This document shows, piece by piece, positions 9,143 through 16,534 of a stretch of DNA of 64,000 nucleotides. Position 1 is the stretch's first letter. Every line of letters begins with the position of its first letter. The DNA comes from Pseudolabrys sp035718275. GTDB taxonomy: Bacteria > Pseudomonadota > Alphaproteobacteria > Rhizobiales > Xanthobacteraceae. A model generated the notes under the pieces. The model was not told where the DNA came from, ran no database searches, and worked only from the letters and a program-made list of their open reading frames with translations. The DNA lies in assembly GCA_035718275.1 (NCBI GenBank), contig DASTHI010000010.1, positions 1 to 64,000 of the forward strand, given 5' to 3'. The position numbers and the translations under genes were made by a program.

Positions 9143-10690
9143 ATGAGCCTTGACCCGCGCTTCGCCGACGCATGGTCGCGCCTGCCCGATTATCTCGGCA
9201 ACCATGTGGTGGTGAGCCTGACTGCCCTCGCCATCGGCCTCGGGGTCAGCCTGCCGGTCGCGATCGCCTCGCGGCGTCGGCCCGCCCTGCGCGGGTTCTG
9301 TCTAGCGATAGCGAGCGTTTTGCAGACGATTCCCGGCTTGGCGCTGCTGGCGCTGTTCTACCCGCTGCTGCTTGGGCTTGCGGCCATTTCAGAGCGGCTC
9401 CTGGGAAGAGGCTTCCCTGCCCTGGGCTTTCTTCCTGCAGTACTGGCGCTCGCGCTCTATTCGATGCTGCCCGTGCTCAGAAACACGGTCGTTGGACTCA
9501 ACAGCGTGGACAGCCGTCTGCGCGAAGCCGCACGCGTTGTGGGACTTGGGCGCTGGCGAATGCTGCGGGACATCGAACTTCCCCTCGCATTGCCGGTGAT
9601 TATGGCAGGCGTGCGTACCTCCGCCGTATGGGTGATAGGCACGGCAACGCTGGCCACGCCTATCGGCCAAACCAGTCTGGGAAACTACATCTTCACGGGA
9701 CTGCAAACCCAGAACTGGGTCTTTGTAATCTTCGGTTGCGTCGCGGCAGCTCTGCTTGCACTGGCCGTCGACCAGCTGCTCGCTTTGGTGCAATGGGGTG
9801 TGTCGCGTCGCAGCAGCGCTTCAATTGGGTTTGGGGTGCTGGGGCTTGCTGTCCTGGCGCTTGCCTCGGCCGTACCGGGCTCATTGCGCCAGCAGCCGGA
9901 ATATCTCATCGGAGCGAAAACGTTCACGGAACAGTATGTGCTTGCGGCGCTCGTTGCCAAGCGCATCGAAGATGCCGGCCTGACTGCGGGGCAGCGACCC
10001 GGTCTTGGTTCGAACGTGCTGTTTGACGCATTGGCCAAAAGCGAAATCGATGTGGCGGTGGATTACTCCGGCACGATTTGGGTGAACAGAATGAAACGCA
10101 GCGATGTACCCGCGCGCGCCGAGGTCATGGTTGAGCTCGGGCACTGGCTCGAATCGACATACGGCATACGCATGATTGGTTCGCTCGGCTTCCAAAACGC
10201 GTATGCGCTCGCGATGACACGCAAGAAAGCGGATGCGCTCAAGATTTCTTCAATCGCCGATCTCGCGGCGCATGCTGGCACGCTGACGATTGCAAGCGAC
10301 TACGAATTCTTTGCACGGCCGGAGTGGGAGGCTCTACGCAAACGATACGGCCTGCATTTCAAGGCAGAGCGGCAGATGCAGCCAGAATTCATGTACAAAG
10401 CCGTTTCCGCGGGTGACGTCGACGTTATCTCCGCTTACACAAGCGATGGGCAGATTACGGCCTACGATCTCGTCACGCTTGATGACGTGAGGCATGCGAT
10501 CCCACCCTACGATGCCGTCCTTCTGATCTCGCCTCGACGAGCCAAGGACACGCGACTTGTTGAAGCACTTGTTCCGCTTGTTGGTGCGATCGATATTGCA
10601 ACGATGCGCAAAGCCAATGAGCGCGCCCAAGAAGGCTCCACGCCTGATGAAGTGGCAACTTGGCTCGCAAATCAGGTTTTCCCCCGCTAG
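9143..10690 (+). CDS. glycine betaine/choline-type ABC permease fused to its binding domain
   Basis: A 515-residue fusion. Residues 1-235 are an OpuBB/OpuCB-like permease with about six helices and an EAA-type loop (EAARVVGLGRWRMLRDIELP). Residues about 250-515 form an OpuAC-type binding domain (EYLIGAKTFTEQYVLAALVA near 250, then SNVLFDALAKSEIDVAVDYSG). This architecture is known from quaternary-amine importers and from EgtU-like ergothioneine importers. No ATPase gene is adjacent: neighbours are a sulfatase-like gene and ilvC on the opposite strand. An ATPase must therefore come from elsewhere. Substrate not assigned. Confidence 0.88.
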   Translation: MSLDPRFADAWSRLPDYLGNHVVVSLTALAIGLGVSLPVAIASRRRPALRGFCLAIASVLQTIPGLALLALFYPLLLGLAAISERLLGRGFPALGFLPAVLALALYSMLPVLRNTVVGLNSVDSRLREAARVVGLGRWRMLRDIELPLALPVIMAGVRTSAVWVIGTATLATPIGQTSLGNYIFTGLQTQNWVFVIFGCVAAALLALAVDQLLALVQWGVSRRSSASIGFGVLGLAVLALASAVPGSLRQQPEYLIGAKTFTEQYVLAALVAKRIEDAGLTAGQRPGLGSNVLFDALAKSEIDVAVDYSGTIWVNRMKRSDVPARAEVMVELGHWLESTYGIRMIGSLGFQNAYALAMTRKKADALKISSIADLAAHAGTLTIASDYEFFARPEWEALRKRYGLHFKAERQMQPEFMYKAVSAGDVDVISAYTSDGQITAYDLVTLDDVRHAIPPYDAVLLISPRRAKDTRLVEALVPLVGAIDIATMRKANERAQEGSTPDEVATWLANQVFPR

Positions 10691-10750
10691 GCAGCGTTTT
10701 GAAAGCCAAGCGTTGCCGCAAGTCACATTTGCTGCTTTGAATATACCTGA

Positions 10751-11770
10751 TCAATTCTTGCTGCGATCGACCAGTGCACGCTGCTTGATCCAAGGCATCA
10801 TTTGGCGCAACTTGGCGCCGACCTGTTCGATCGGGTGCTCGGCGAGTTTTGCCCGGGTTGCCTTGAATGAGGTCTGGTTCACTTTGTTCTCAAGCATCCA
10901 GTCCTTGGTGAAGCGGCCCGATTGGATGTCGGCGAGCACTTTTTTCATTTCGGCTTTGACCTCCGGCGTGATCACGCGGGGCCCCGAAACATATTCGCCG
11001 TATTCGGCGGTGTTCGATACTGAATAGTTCATGTTGGCGATACCGCCCTCGTAGATCAGATCGACGATCAATTTGACCTCGTGCACGCATTCGAAATAGG
11101 CCATTTCGGGTGCGTAACCTGCTTCGACAAGCGTCTCGTAGCCGGCCTTCATCAACTCGACCAGACCTCCGCAAAGCACGGTCTGCTCGCCAAATAGGTC
11201 GGTCTCACACTCCTCCTTGAAAGTAGTCTCGATGATGCCTGCGCGGCCACCGCCGATCGCAGAGCCGTATGACAGAGCAAGCTCATGCGCATTGCCCGAC
11301 GTGTCCTTGTGCACCGCTAGCAGGCACGGCACGCCGGCACCGCGGGCATATTCCGAGCGTACCGTATGGCCTGGGCCCTTGGGCGCGATCATCATGACGT
11401 CCAGGTCGGAACGGGGCTCGATCAGGTTGAAGTGTACATTGAGCCCATGAGCGAACATTAATGCTGCGCCCTGCTTCATGTTCTGCGCCAGATGGTCGTT
11501 GTAGATGTCGGCCTGCAATTCGTCAGGCGTCAGCATCATCATGACGTCAGCCCACTTGGCGGCGTCGGCCACTTCCATGACCTTGAATTTCTCCGCTTCC
11601 GCTTTCTTGACGCCGCTGGACGTCTTGCGCAGCGCAACCGCGACCTCCTTCACGCCGCTGTCACGCAGATTGAGAGCGTGGGCATGGCCCTGGCTCCCGT
11701 AACCGACAACCGCAACCTTCTTGCCCTTGATCAGGTTCAGGTCGGCGTCACGATCGTAATAGACACGCAT
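10751..11770 (-). CDS. ilvC: ketol-acid reductoisomerase (NADP+)
   Basis: A 339-residue class I enzyme that isomerises and reduces acetolactate or acetohydroxybutyrate in valine and isoleucine synthesis. It begins MRVYYDRDADLNLIKGKKVA. The Rossmann motif GYGSQGHAHALNLRDSG and the catalytic-domain blocks SYGSAIGGGRAGIIETTFKEE and SNTAEYGEY follow. The length is the usual one. AGGA lies in the 10 bases before the ATG at 11770. It is the last gene of the ilvI-ilvH-(76-aa protein)-ilvC run, separated from the small gene by an inverted repeat. Confidence 0.98.
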   Translation of the reverse strand: MRVYYDRDADLNLIKGKKVAVVGYGSQGHAHALNLRDSGVKEVAVALRKTSSGVKKAEAEKFKVMEVADAAKWADVMMMLTPDELQADIYNDHLAQNMKQGAALMFAHGLNVHFNLIEPRSDLDVMMIAPKGPGHTVRSEYARGAGVPCLLAVHKDTSGNAHELALSYGSAIGGGRAGIIETTFKEECETDLFGEQTVLCGGLVELMKAGYETLVEAGYAPEMAYFECVHEVKLIVDLIYEGGIANMNYSVSNTAEYGEYVSGPRVITPEVKAEMKKVLADIQSGRFTKDWMLENKVNQTSFKATRAKLAEHPIEQVGAKLRQMMPWIKQRALVDRSKN

Positions 11771-11815
11771 GATTCCTGGTCCTCTTCGGCCAAAGCTCGC
11801 CTGTGATTTCGGATT

Positions 11816-11857
11816 GCCCCCGTCGCGCTGCTTCTAGGTCGCCGATGCGGCGGGGGC
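11816..11857. repeat. long GC-rich inverted repeat upstream of ilvC
   Basis: GCCCCCGTCGC (11816-11826) faces GCGGCGGGGGC (11847-11857), an 11-bp stem with one G-T pair and a 20-base loop. There is no U-run on either side, so it may act as an mRNA stabiliser or processing site rather than a terminator. Confidence 0.5.
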
Positions 11858-11878
11858 AAGTGCTTCTGGTGATTCCCT

Positions 11879-12109
11879 TCAATTCCGGTCGCGTCTGCGC
11901 TTTAGCTGCATTCTCCCGGCATAGAGCAGCGCGAAACCAGCTAGTACACAGCCATATTTGATCACCTCGGGCATTTGCGAATCCCGAGCAAAGCAATAGG
12001 GCTGCTCGCGGGCAAAACCGAGCCTGATGCAGCGGTTATCGTCGAGCTGAAATGGCTTGATGAAAACGCCGACAAGGATCAGAGGGATCGACAGCAGAGT
12101 GAGCGCCAT
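11879..12109 (-). CDS. small two-helix membrane protein in the ilv cluster
   Basis: A 76-residue protein starting MALTLLSIPLILVGVFI, with a second hydrophobic segment (YGCVLAGFALLYAG, about 51-64) and a basic tail (RMQLKRRRDRN). It starts 3 bases after the ilvH stop, so it is probably translated with ilvH. I do not recognise a family. No function is proposed beyond co-expression with the branched-chain genes. Confidence 0.6.
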   Translation of the reverse strand: MALTLLSIPLILVGVFIKPFQLDDNRCIRLGFAREQPYCFARDSQMPEVIKYGCVLAGFALLYAGRMQLKRRRDRN

Positions 12110-12112
12110 CGT

Positions 12113-12658
12113 CTACATTCCCTCCGGTCCCCGCATGATGGCCGCGATGCCCGTGCGCGCGACTTCGACAAGCCCCAGGGGCAGCATCAGATTGATGAAT
12201 TGTTCTATCTTGTCGGTGGCGCCCGTGATCTCGAACACGAAGCTCTCGGTCGTGGCATCGATCACTCGTGCTCTGAAGGCATCCGCCAGCCTGAGAGCTT
12301 CGACTCTATTCTCACCCTTTCCCTTCACCTTTACCATGGCGAGTTCGCGCTCGATTGCGTTTCCGGCAAGTGTCATGTCCACCACATGGTGAACAGGTAC
12401 AAGGCGATCGAGCTGGTTCTTGATCTGCTCGATCACCATCGGCGTGCCGGTCGTGACGATCGTGATCAGCGAAAGATGCTGGCGATGCTCGGTTTCAGAC
12501 ACGGTCAGCGATTCGATATTGTAGCCTCGACCCGAGAACAGGCCGATCACACGGGCAAGAACGCCAGGCTCGTTGTCGACGAGTACAGAGAGCGTGTGGG
12601 TCTCCTGCTTCTGCGCCGTCGGAGCAGCCGGATAATGGCTCGTCGTAGGAGCGTTCAT
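12113..12658 (-). CDS. ilvH: acetolactate synthase small (regulatory) subunit
   Basis: A 181-residue regulatory subunit. The ACT domain (HTLSVLVDNEPGVLARVIGL, about residues 22-95) binds valine for feedback inhibition. The C-terminal half contains VIDATTESFVFEITGATDKI. The ATG at 12658 overlaps the ilvI stop by one base (TGATG), typical of coupled translation. A GTG one codon upstream is also possible. Confidence 0.97.
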   Translation of the reverse strand: MNAPTTSHYPAAPTAQKQETHTLSVLVDNEPGVLARVIGLFSGRGYNIESLTVSETEHRQHLSLITIVTTGTPMVIEQIKNQLDRLVPVHHVVDMTLAGNAIERELAMVKVKGKGENRVEALRLADAFRARVIDATTESFVFEITGATDKIEQFINLMLPLGLVEVARTGIAAIMRGPEGM

Positions 12659-14418
12659 CACACCATCACCTTGCCTTCCTCGGTGATTGCATCCTCGACA
12701 GAAACGCCGGCATCACCGAGCAGCATTTCGTTGTGGGCGCGTCCGGATGGGATCATCGGGAAGCAATTTTCCTTCGGATCCACCACGCAATCGAACAGGA
12801 CCGGTCTGTCGATGGTGATCATTTCGTTGATCGCTTTGTCGAGATCGGCCGGTATTGCGCAACGGATCCCATGCGCATGATAGGCTTCGGCGAGCTTGAC
12901 GAAGTCCGGCAGAGCCTCGCTGTAACTCTCAGAATAGCGGCCGCCGTGCAGCAATTCCTGCCATTGCCTCACCATTCCCATGTAGTTGTTGTTGAGGATG
13001 AAGATTTTGATGGGCAGGCGGTATTGTACCGCCGTCGAAAGCTCCTGCATCGTCATCAGCACCGAAGCTTCTCCGGCAATATCGATCACGAGCGAGTTTG
13101 GATGCGCGAGTTGCACCCCGACGGAGGCGGGAAGCCCGTATCCCATGGTGCCCAAGCCGCCGGATGTCATCCAGCGGTTCGGTTCCTGGAAACGGAAGAA
13201 CTGGGCGGCCCACATCTGATGCTGACCGACCTCAGTCGTGATGTAGACATCCTTGTCCTTGGTCAGTTCATAGAGACGCTCGATGGCATATTGCGGCTTG
13301 ATGACATCCTTTGAGTGCCTGTATGCGAGCGATTTTCGTGATCGCCATTTATCGATCTGCGCCCACCACCCCTGAAGCGACTTCTTGTCAGGATGATGCG
13401 CACTGGTACGCCACAAGCGAACCATGTCTTCAAGCACATGCGCGCAGTCACCTATGATGGGGACATCGACCTTGACGTTCTTGTTGATTGAAGACGGATC
13501 GATATCGATGTGAATCTTTTTCGACGCTGGGGAGAATGCGTCAAGCCGGCCCGTGATACGATCATCGAAGCGAGCACCGACGCAGACCATGACGTCGCAA
13601 TCATGCATCGCCATGTTGGCTTCGAGGGTTCCGTGCATGCCGAGCATGCCGATCCATTTTGGGTCGGTCGCCTGGAATGCCCCGAGACCCATGAGCGTGG
13701 AGGTGATCGGATATCCGGTGAGATTGACAAGTTCGCGCAGCAAGTCGCACGCCGCTCTGCCCGAATTGATTACTCCACCTCCGGTGTAGAACAAGGGACG
13801 TTTTGCATGCGCCATCAGGTCGATCGCTTGCCTGATCCCATCCATGTCTCCCTTGAGCTTGGGCCGATAGCCGCTGTGCGCAAAATTTTTCGGTCTTGAA
13901 TAGGCGCCCTTGGCAAACTGTACGTCTTTCGGCACGTCGACCACGACAGGACCTGGCCGACCGCTGGATGCAATGTGAAACGCCTCGTGGAGCACGCGCG
14001 GCAAATCTTCGATGCGCTTGACAAGATAATTGTATTTTGTGCACGGCCTCGTGATGCCGACCGTGTCGCATTCCTGAAAAGCGTCATTGCCAATCAGATG
14101 CGTAGGCACCTGCCCGGTGATGCACACGATTGGGATTGAATCGCAAAGAGCATCGGTCAGCCCGGTCACGGCATTGGTAGCACCCGGTCCGGACGTGACC
14201 AGCACACATCCCACTTTCCCGGTCGAGCGCGCATAGCCTTCAGCAGCATGCACGGCACCCTGCTCGTGCCTGACGAGGATATGCCGCACCTGATTTTGCG
14301 CAAAAATAGCGTCATAGATCGGCAGTACGGCGCCGCCGGGATAGCCGAAAACGTGCTCCACATTCTGATCGGCGAGCGCCTGAATCACCATTTCAGCGCC
14401 GGTCATTTCACGTGTCAT
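12658..14418 (-). CDS. ilvI: acetolactate synthase large (catalytic) subunit
   Basis: A 586-residue ThDP enzyme making acetolactate and acetohydroxybutyrate. The N-terminal PYR domain has FGYPGGAVLPIYDA and the catalytic Glu in the HEQGAVHAAEGYARS block. The central FAD-type domain and the C-terminal ThDP/Mg site (GEASVLMTMQELSTA through NNNYMGMV) are in place. The start at 14418 was taken because AAGGAA lies 6-7 nt before it. The GTG at 14433 lacks that. A leader peptide and an intrinsic terminator precede it. Named ilvB in many genomes. Confidence 0.97.
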   Translation of the reverse strand: MTREMTGAEMVIQALADQNVEHVFGYPGGAVLPIYDAIFAQNQVRHILVRHEQGAVHAAEGYARSTGKVGCVLVTSGPGATNAVTGLTDALCDSIPIVCITGQVPTHLIGNDAFQECDTVGITRPCTKYNYLVKRIEDLPRVLHEAFHIASSGRPGPVVVDVPKDVQFAKGAYSRPKNFAHSGYRPKLKGDMDGIRQAIDLMAHAKRPLFYTGGGVINSGRAACDLLRELVNLTGYPITSTLMGLGAFQATDPKWIGMLGMHGTLEANMAMHDCDVMVCVGARFDDRITGRLDAFSPASKKIHIDIDPSSINKNVKVDVPIIGDCAHVLEDMVRLWRTSAHHPDKKSLQGWWAQIDKWRSRKSLAYRHSKDVIKPQYAIERLYELTKDKDVYITTEVGQHQMWAAQFFRFQEPNRWMTSGGLGTMGYGLPASVGVQLAHPNSLVIDIAGEASVLMTMQELSTAVQYRLPIKIFILNNNYMGMVRQWQELLHGGRYSESYSEALPDFVKLAEAYHAHGIRCAIPADLDKAINEMITIDRPVLFDCVVDPKENCFPMIPSGRAHNEMLLGDAGVSVEDAITEEGKVMV

Positions 14419-14454
14419 CTGGTTTCCTTTCACCGTTCGCTTCTCAGGTGCAAT

Positions 14455-14475
14455 AAAAAAGGCCCGAAGCGGGCC
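14455..14475 (-). terminator. attenuator terminator upstream of ilvI
   Basis: On the minus strand GGCCCG-CTT-CGGGCC is followed directly by six U and AUU. It is a complete intrinsic terminator lying between the leader peptide stop (14505) and the ilvI start (14418). It would end transcription when the leader peptide is read without stalling. Confidence 0.85.
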
Positions 14476-14504
14476 TATGTCCGGACGCTCGCCTGCAGCC
14501 GCGC

Positions 14505-14579
14505 CTACGGCCGCGCCAGCGCCCGAACCTCCCCTACAGTAATAATATTGCGCAACACGTCACTCACCTGAATTTTCAT
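14505..14579 (-). CDS. ilvL: ilv leader peptide (24 aa), putative attenuator peptide
   Basis: A 24-codon ORF starting MKIQVSDVLRNIITVGEV. It has three isoleucines, four valines and two leucines, with codons Ile-Ile-Thr-Val close together. It ends 30 bases before the intrinsic terminator at 14455-14475 and lies upstream of ilvI on the same strand. The promoter at 14587-14616 would place the transcript start at or within a base or two of the ATG, so the peptide is probably leaderless, as is known for the trpL leader of Sinorhizobium. Composition, position and terminator together make an attenuation role likely. Confidence 0.78.
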   Translation of the reverse strand: MKIQVSDVLRNIITVGEVRALARP

Positions 14580-14586
14580 TGCGCGG

Positions 14587-14616
14587 TTTATAGGGGACAA
14601 TCGATGGTCCGGTCAA
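14587..14616 (-). promoter_or_regulatory. sigma70-type promoter of the ilv leader and ilvIH
   Basis: Minus-strand TTGACC (14611-14616), an 18-base spacer and TATAAA (14587-14592). The -10 box ends 7 bases before the leader peptide ATG (14579), so the predicted start of transcription coincides with the ATG. Confidence 0.75.
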
Positions 14617-14672
14617 GGGGGCATCGAATTTGAAGCAATGGCCTCCCAATCGAGAGTGCCAGGGCCGGATCG

Positions 14673-15608
14673 TCACTCTGATTGTAACTCGGCCAGAATC
14701 ACGTCTAATGCCCGCTGACTTTCGACCCACTTCCAGCCTTCCATTTGATTGCGAAACCAGGTGATCTGGCGCTTGGCGTATCGGCGCGTATCCATGACTA
14801 CTCCAGCCTGAGCATCGCTGAGAGAAATCTCGCCTTTCACATGACGAATGAGCCACGGAACGCCGTGCGCCTTCATCACCGGCAAGGCCGGATCGAGTTT
14901 TCGGGCAGCGAGTTCACTCACCTCCTGCAGAGCGTTCGCGTTCAGCATCGCTTCGAAGCGCAACTCAATACGCTGTACGAGCTGCGTACGATCACAGGTT
15001 ATAAAAAATTTTCTGGACTCATTCGCGCCGATTAACGGCGGCAACCCTTCGAGATGCCATTGCGCAAGCGGGCGGCCGGTCGCCAGCACCACTTCAAGTG
15101 CGCGTGAAATTCGCGAGCGGTCGTTCGGCCTGATGCGCTGGGCTGTTTCTGGATCCAGCCGACCGAGTTCTCGATGCATCGCCACAGGACCTTCAGCCTC
15201 GAGGCTTTCCCGAACACGCGCGCGAATATCGGGTGGGATCGGCGGGACGGCGGCCAATCCCGCGGTGAGCACCTTGAAATAGAGCCCGGTGCCTCCCACG
15301 ATGATCGGCATCAGCCCCTGTCCGGTGACCTCCGCCAGAATGGTCTCGATGTCGCGCCGCCATCTTCCGACCGAATAGTTCTCCGCCGCATCGACAAAGC
15401 CATAGAGGCGATGCGGCACCCGCGCTTCCTCGTGCAGCGTAGGTCGGGCGGTGAGAACTCGCAGATCTCGATACACCTGCATGGAGTCCGCATTGATGAC
15501 CGCACCACGAACCCTGCCCGCCAGTTCGAGCGCGAGCGCCGACTTGCCGCTCCCGGTCGGTCCTGCAATAAGCACGCACCGACATTTACTATGCATTGCA
15601 TGACTCAT
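14673..15608 (-). CDS. miaA: tRNA dimethylallyltransferase MiaA
   Basis: A 311-residue enzyme adding a dimethylallyl group to A37 of tRNAs that read UNN codons. P-loop IAGPTGSGKSALA is at residues 14-26. DSMQVYRDLRVLTARP (substrate and metal site), IIVGGTGLYFKVL and RRYAKRQITWFRNQ in the tRNA-binding C-terminus are also present. The start at 15608 lies inside the first codons of the divergent serB. The next in-frame ATG (15596, giving MHSKCRCVLIAG) still overlaps or abuts serB. Loss of MiaA is known to affect attenuation of amino-acid operons in enterobacteria, an interesting link to the ilv leader next door. Confidence 0.95.
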   Translation of the reverse strand: MSHAMHSKCRCVLIAGPTGSGKSALALELAGRVRGAVINADSMQVYRDLRVLTARPTLHEEARVPHRLYGFVDAAENYSVGRWRRDIETILAEVTGQGLMPIIVGGTGLYFKVLTAGLAAVPPIPPDIRARVRESLEAEGPVAMHRELGRLDPETAQRIRPNDRSRISRALEVVLATGRPLAQWHLEGLPPLIGANESRKFFITCDRTQLVQRIELRFEAMLNANALQEVSELAARKLDPALPVMKAHGVPWLIRHVKGEISLSDAQAGVVMDTRRYAKRQITWFRNQMEGWKWVESQRALDVILAELQSE

Positions 15609-16487
15609 GTTGCGACGCTGATCAGCGCCTCCGGCGGCCTTAACATTTCCGTCGTCAACCGCGCGAGCCAGATCCTACAGGTCTCGGGTGCAGTACAATG
15701 GCTCGGGCCCGACGCCGTGGACATCCCGTTTACCCCCGCAGGGGAGCCGGACAAAGCCGGGCTTGCGGACAGGCTGCGCGGGCTTGCAAGCGACATCGAT
15801 GTTGTCGTGCAGCTTGCTGCAAACCGGCGCAAAAAGCTGTTCTTGGCAGACATGGATTCCACCATGATTATGCAGGAATGCATCGATGAGCTCGCTGATT
15901 ACGCGGGACTCAAAACGAAGGTGGGCACCATTACCGAGCGTGCCATGCGTGGCGAGATCGAATTTGAACCCGCGCTGCGCGAGCGAGTTGCTTTGCTTGA
16001 AGGCTTACCGATCACCATCATCGATCAAGTGCTGCAGGACCGCATCAAATTGAGCCCAGGGGCCAAGACGCTTGTCGCAACCATGCGCGCAAACGGCACA
16101 TATACCTGTATGGTATCGGGCGGCTTCACCGCATTTACGGACAGGATCGCAGCGGCAATCGGATTTGAGGAGAGTCGGGCAAACACGCTCACAATCGTGG
16201 ACGGACATAAGCTCGCCGGAAGCGTCGTAGAGCCGATATTCGGTCGGAACGGCAAAAGAACGGCATTGATTGAACTGCGCGACAAACTCCGTTTGGGCAA
16301 AGATGACACCCTCGCGATCGGCGACGGGGCCAATGACATCGACATGGTGCTGGAAGCAGGGCTAGGCGTCGCTTACCACGCCAAGAAGAGGCTCGCCGCC
16401 TTGGCACCGGCGCGAATTGATCATTGCCACCTGACCGCTCTGCTCTATATGCAGGGTTACCAGCGTGCCGAATTCGTCGAAGCGTGA
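15600..16487 (+). CDS. serB: phosphoserine phosphatase SerB
   Basis: A 295-residue HAD phosphatase that makes serine from phosphoserine. An N-terminal ACT-like region (1-75) is followed by HAD motif I FLADMDSTMI (nucleophile Asp), motif II SGGFTAFT, the Lys of motif III, and motif IV AIGDGANDIDM. The start MTHVATLIS at 15600 matches family N-termini. ATG at 15591 is in frame and possible. It diverges from miaA with overlapping starts. Confidence 0.95.
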   Translation: MTHVATLISASGGLNISVVNRASQILQVSGAVQWLGPDAVDIPFTPAGEPDKAGLADRLRGLASDIDVVVQLAANRRKKLFLADMDSTMIMQECIDELADYAGLKTKVGTITERAMRGEIEFEPALRERVALLEGLPITIIDQVLQDRIKLSPGAKTLVATMRANGTYTCMVSGGFTAFTDRIAAAIGFEESRANTLTIVDGHKLAGSVVEPIFGRNGKRTALIELRDKLRLGKDDTLAIGDGANDIDMVLEAGLGVAYHAKKRLAALAPARIDHCHLTALLYMQGYQRAEFVEA

Positions 16488-16488
16488 T

Positions 16489-16534
16489 CGAGCCCGCTCG
16501 CGCGCCACTTATCGCGTAGCCTCAGTCGGGCTCG
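16489..16534. terminator. inverted repeat between convergent serB and degP
   Basis: CGAGCCCG (16489-16496) and CGGGCTCG (16527-16534) form an 8-bp stem with a 30-base loop, filling the gap between the two convergent stop codons. There is no U-run; it may serve both directions weakly. Confidence 0.4.
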
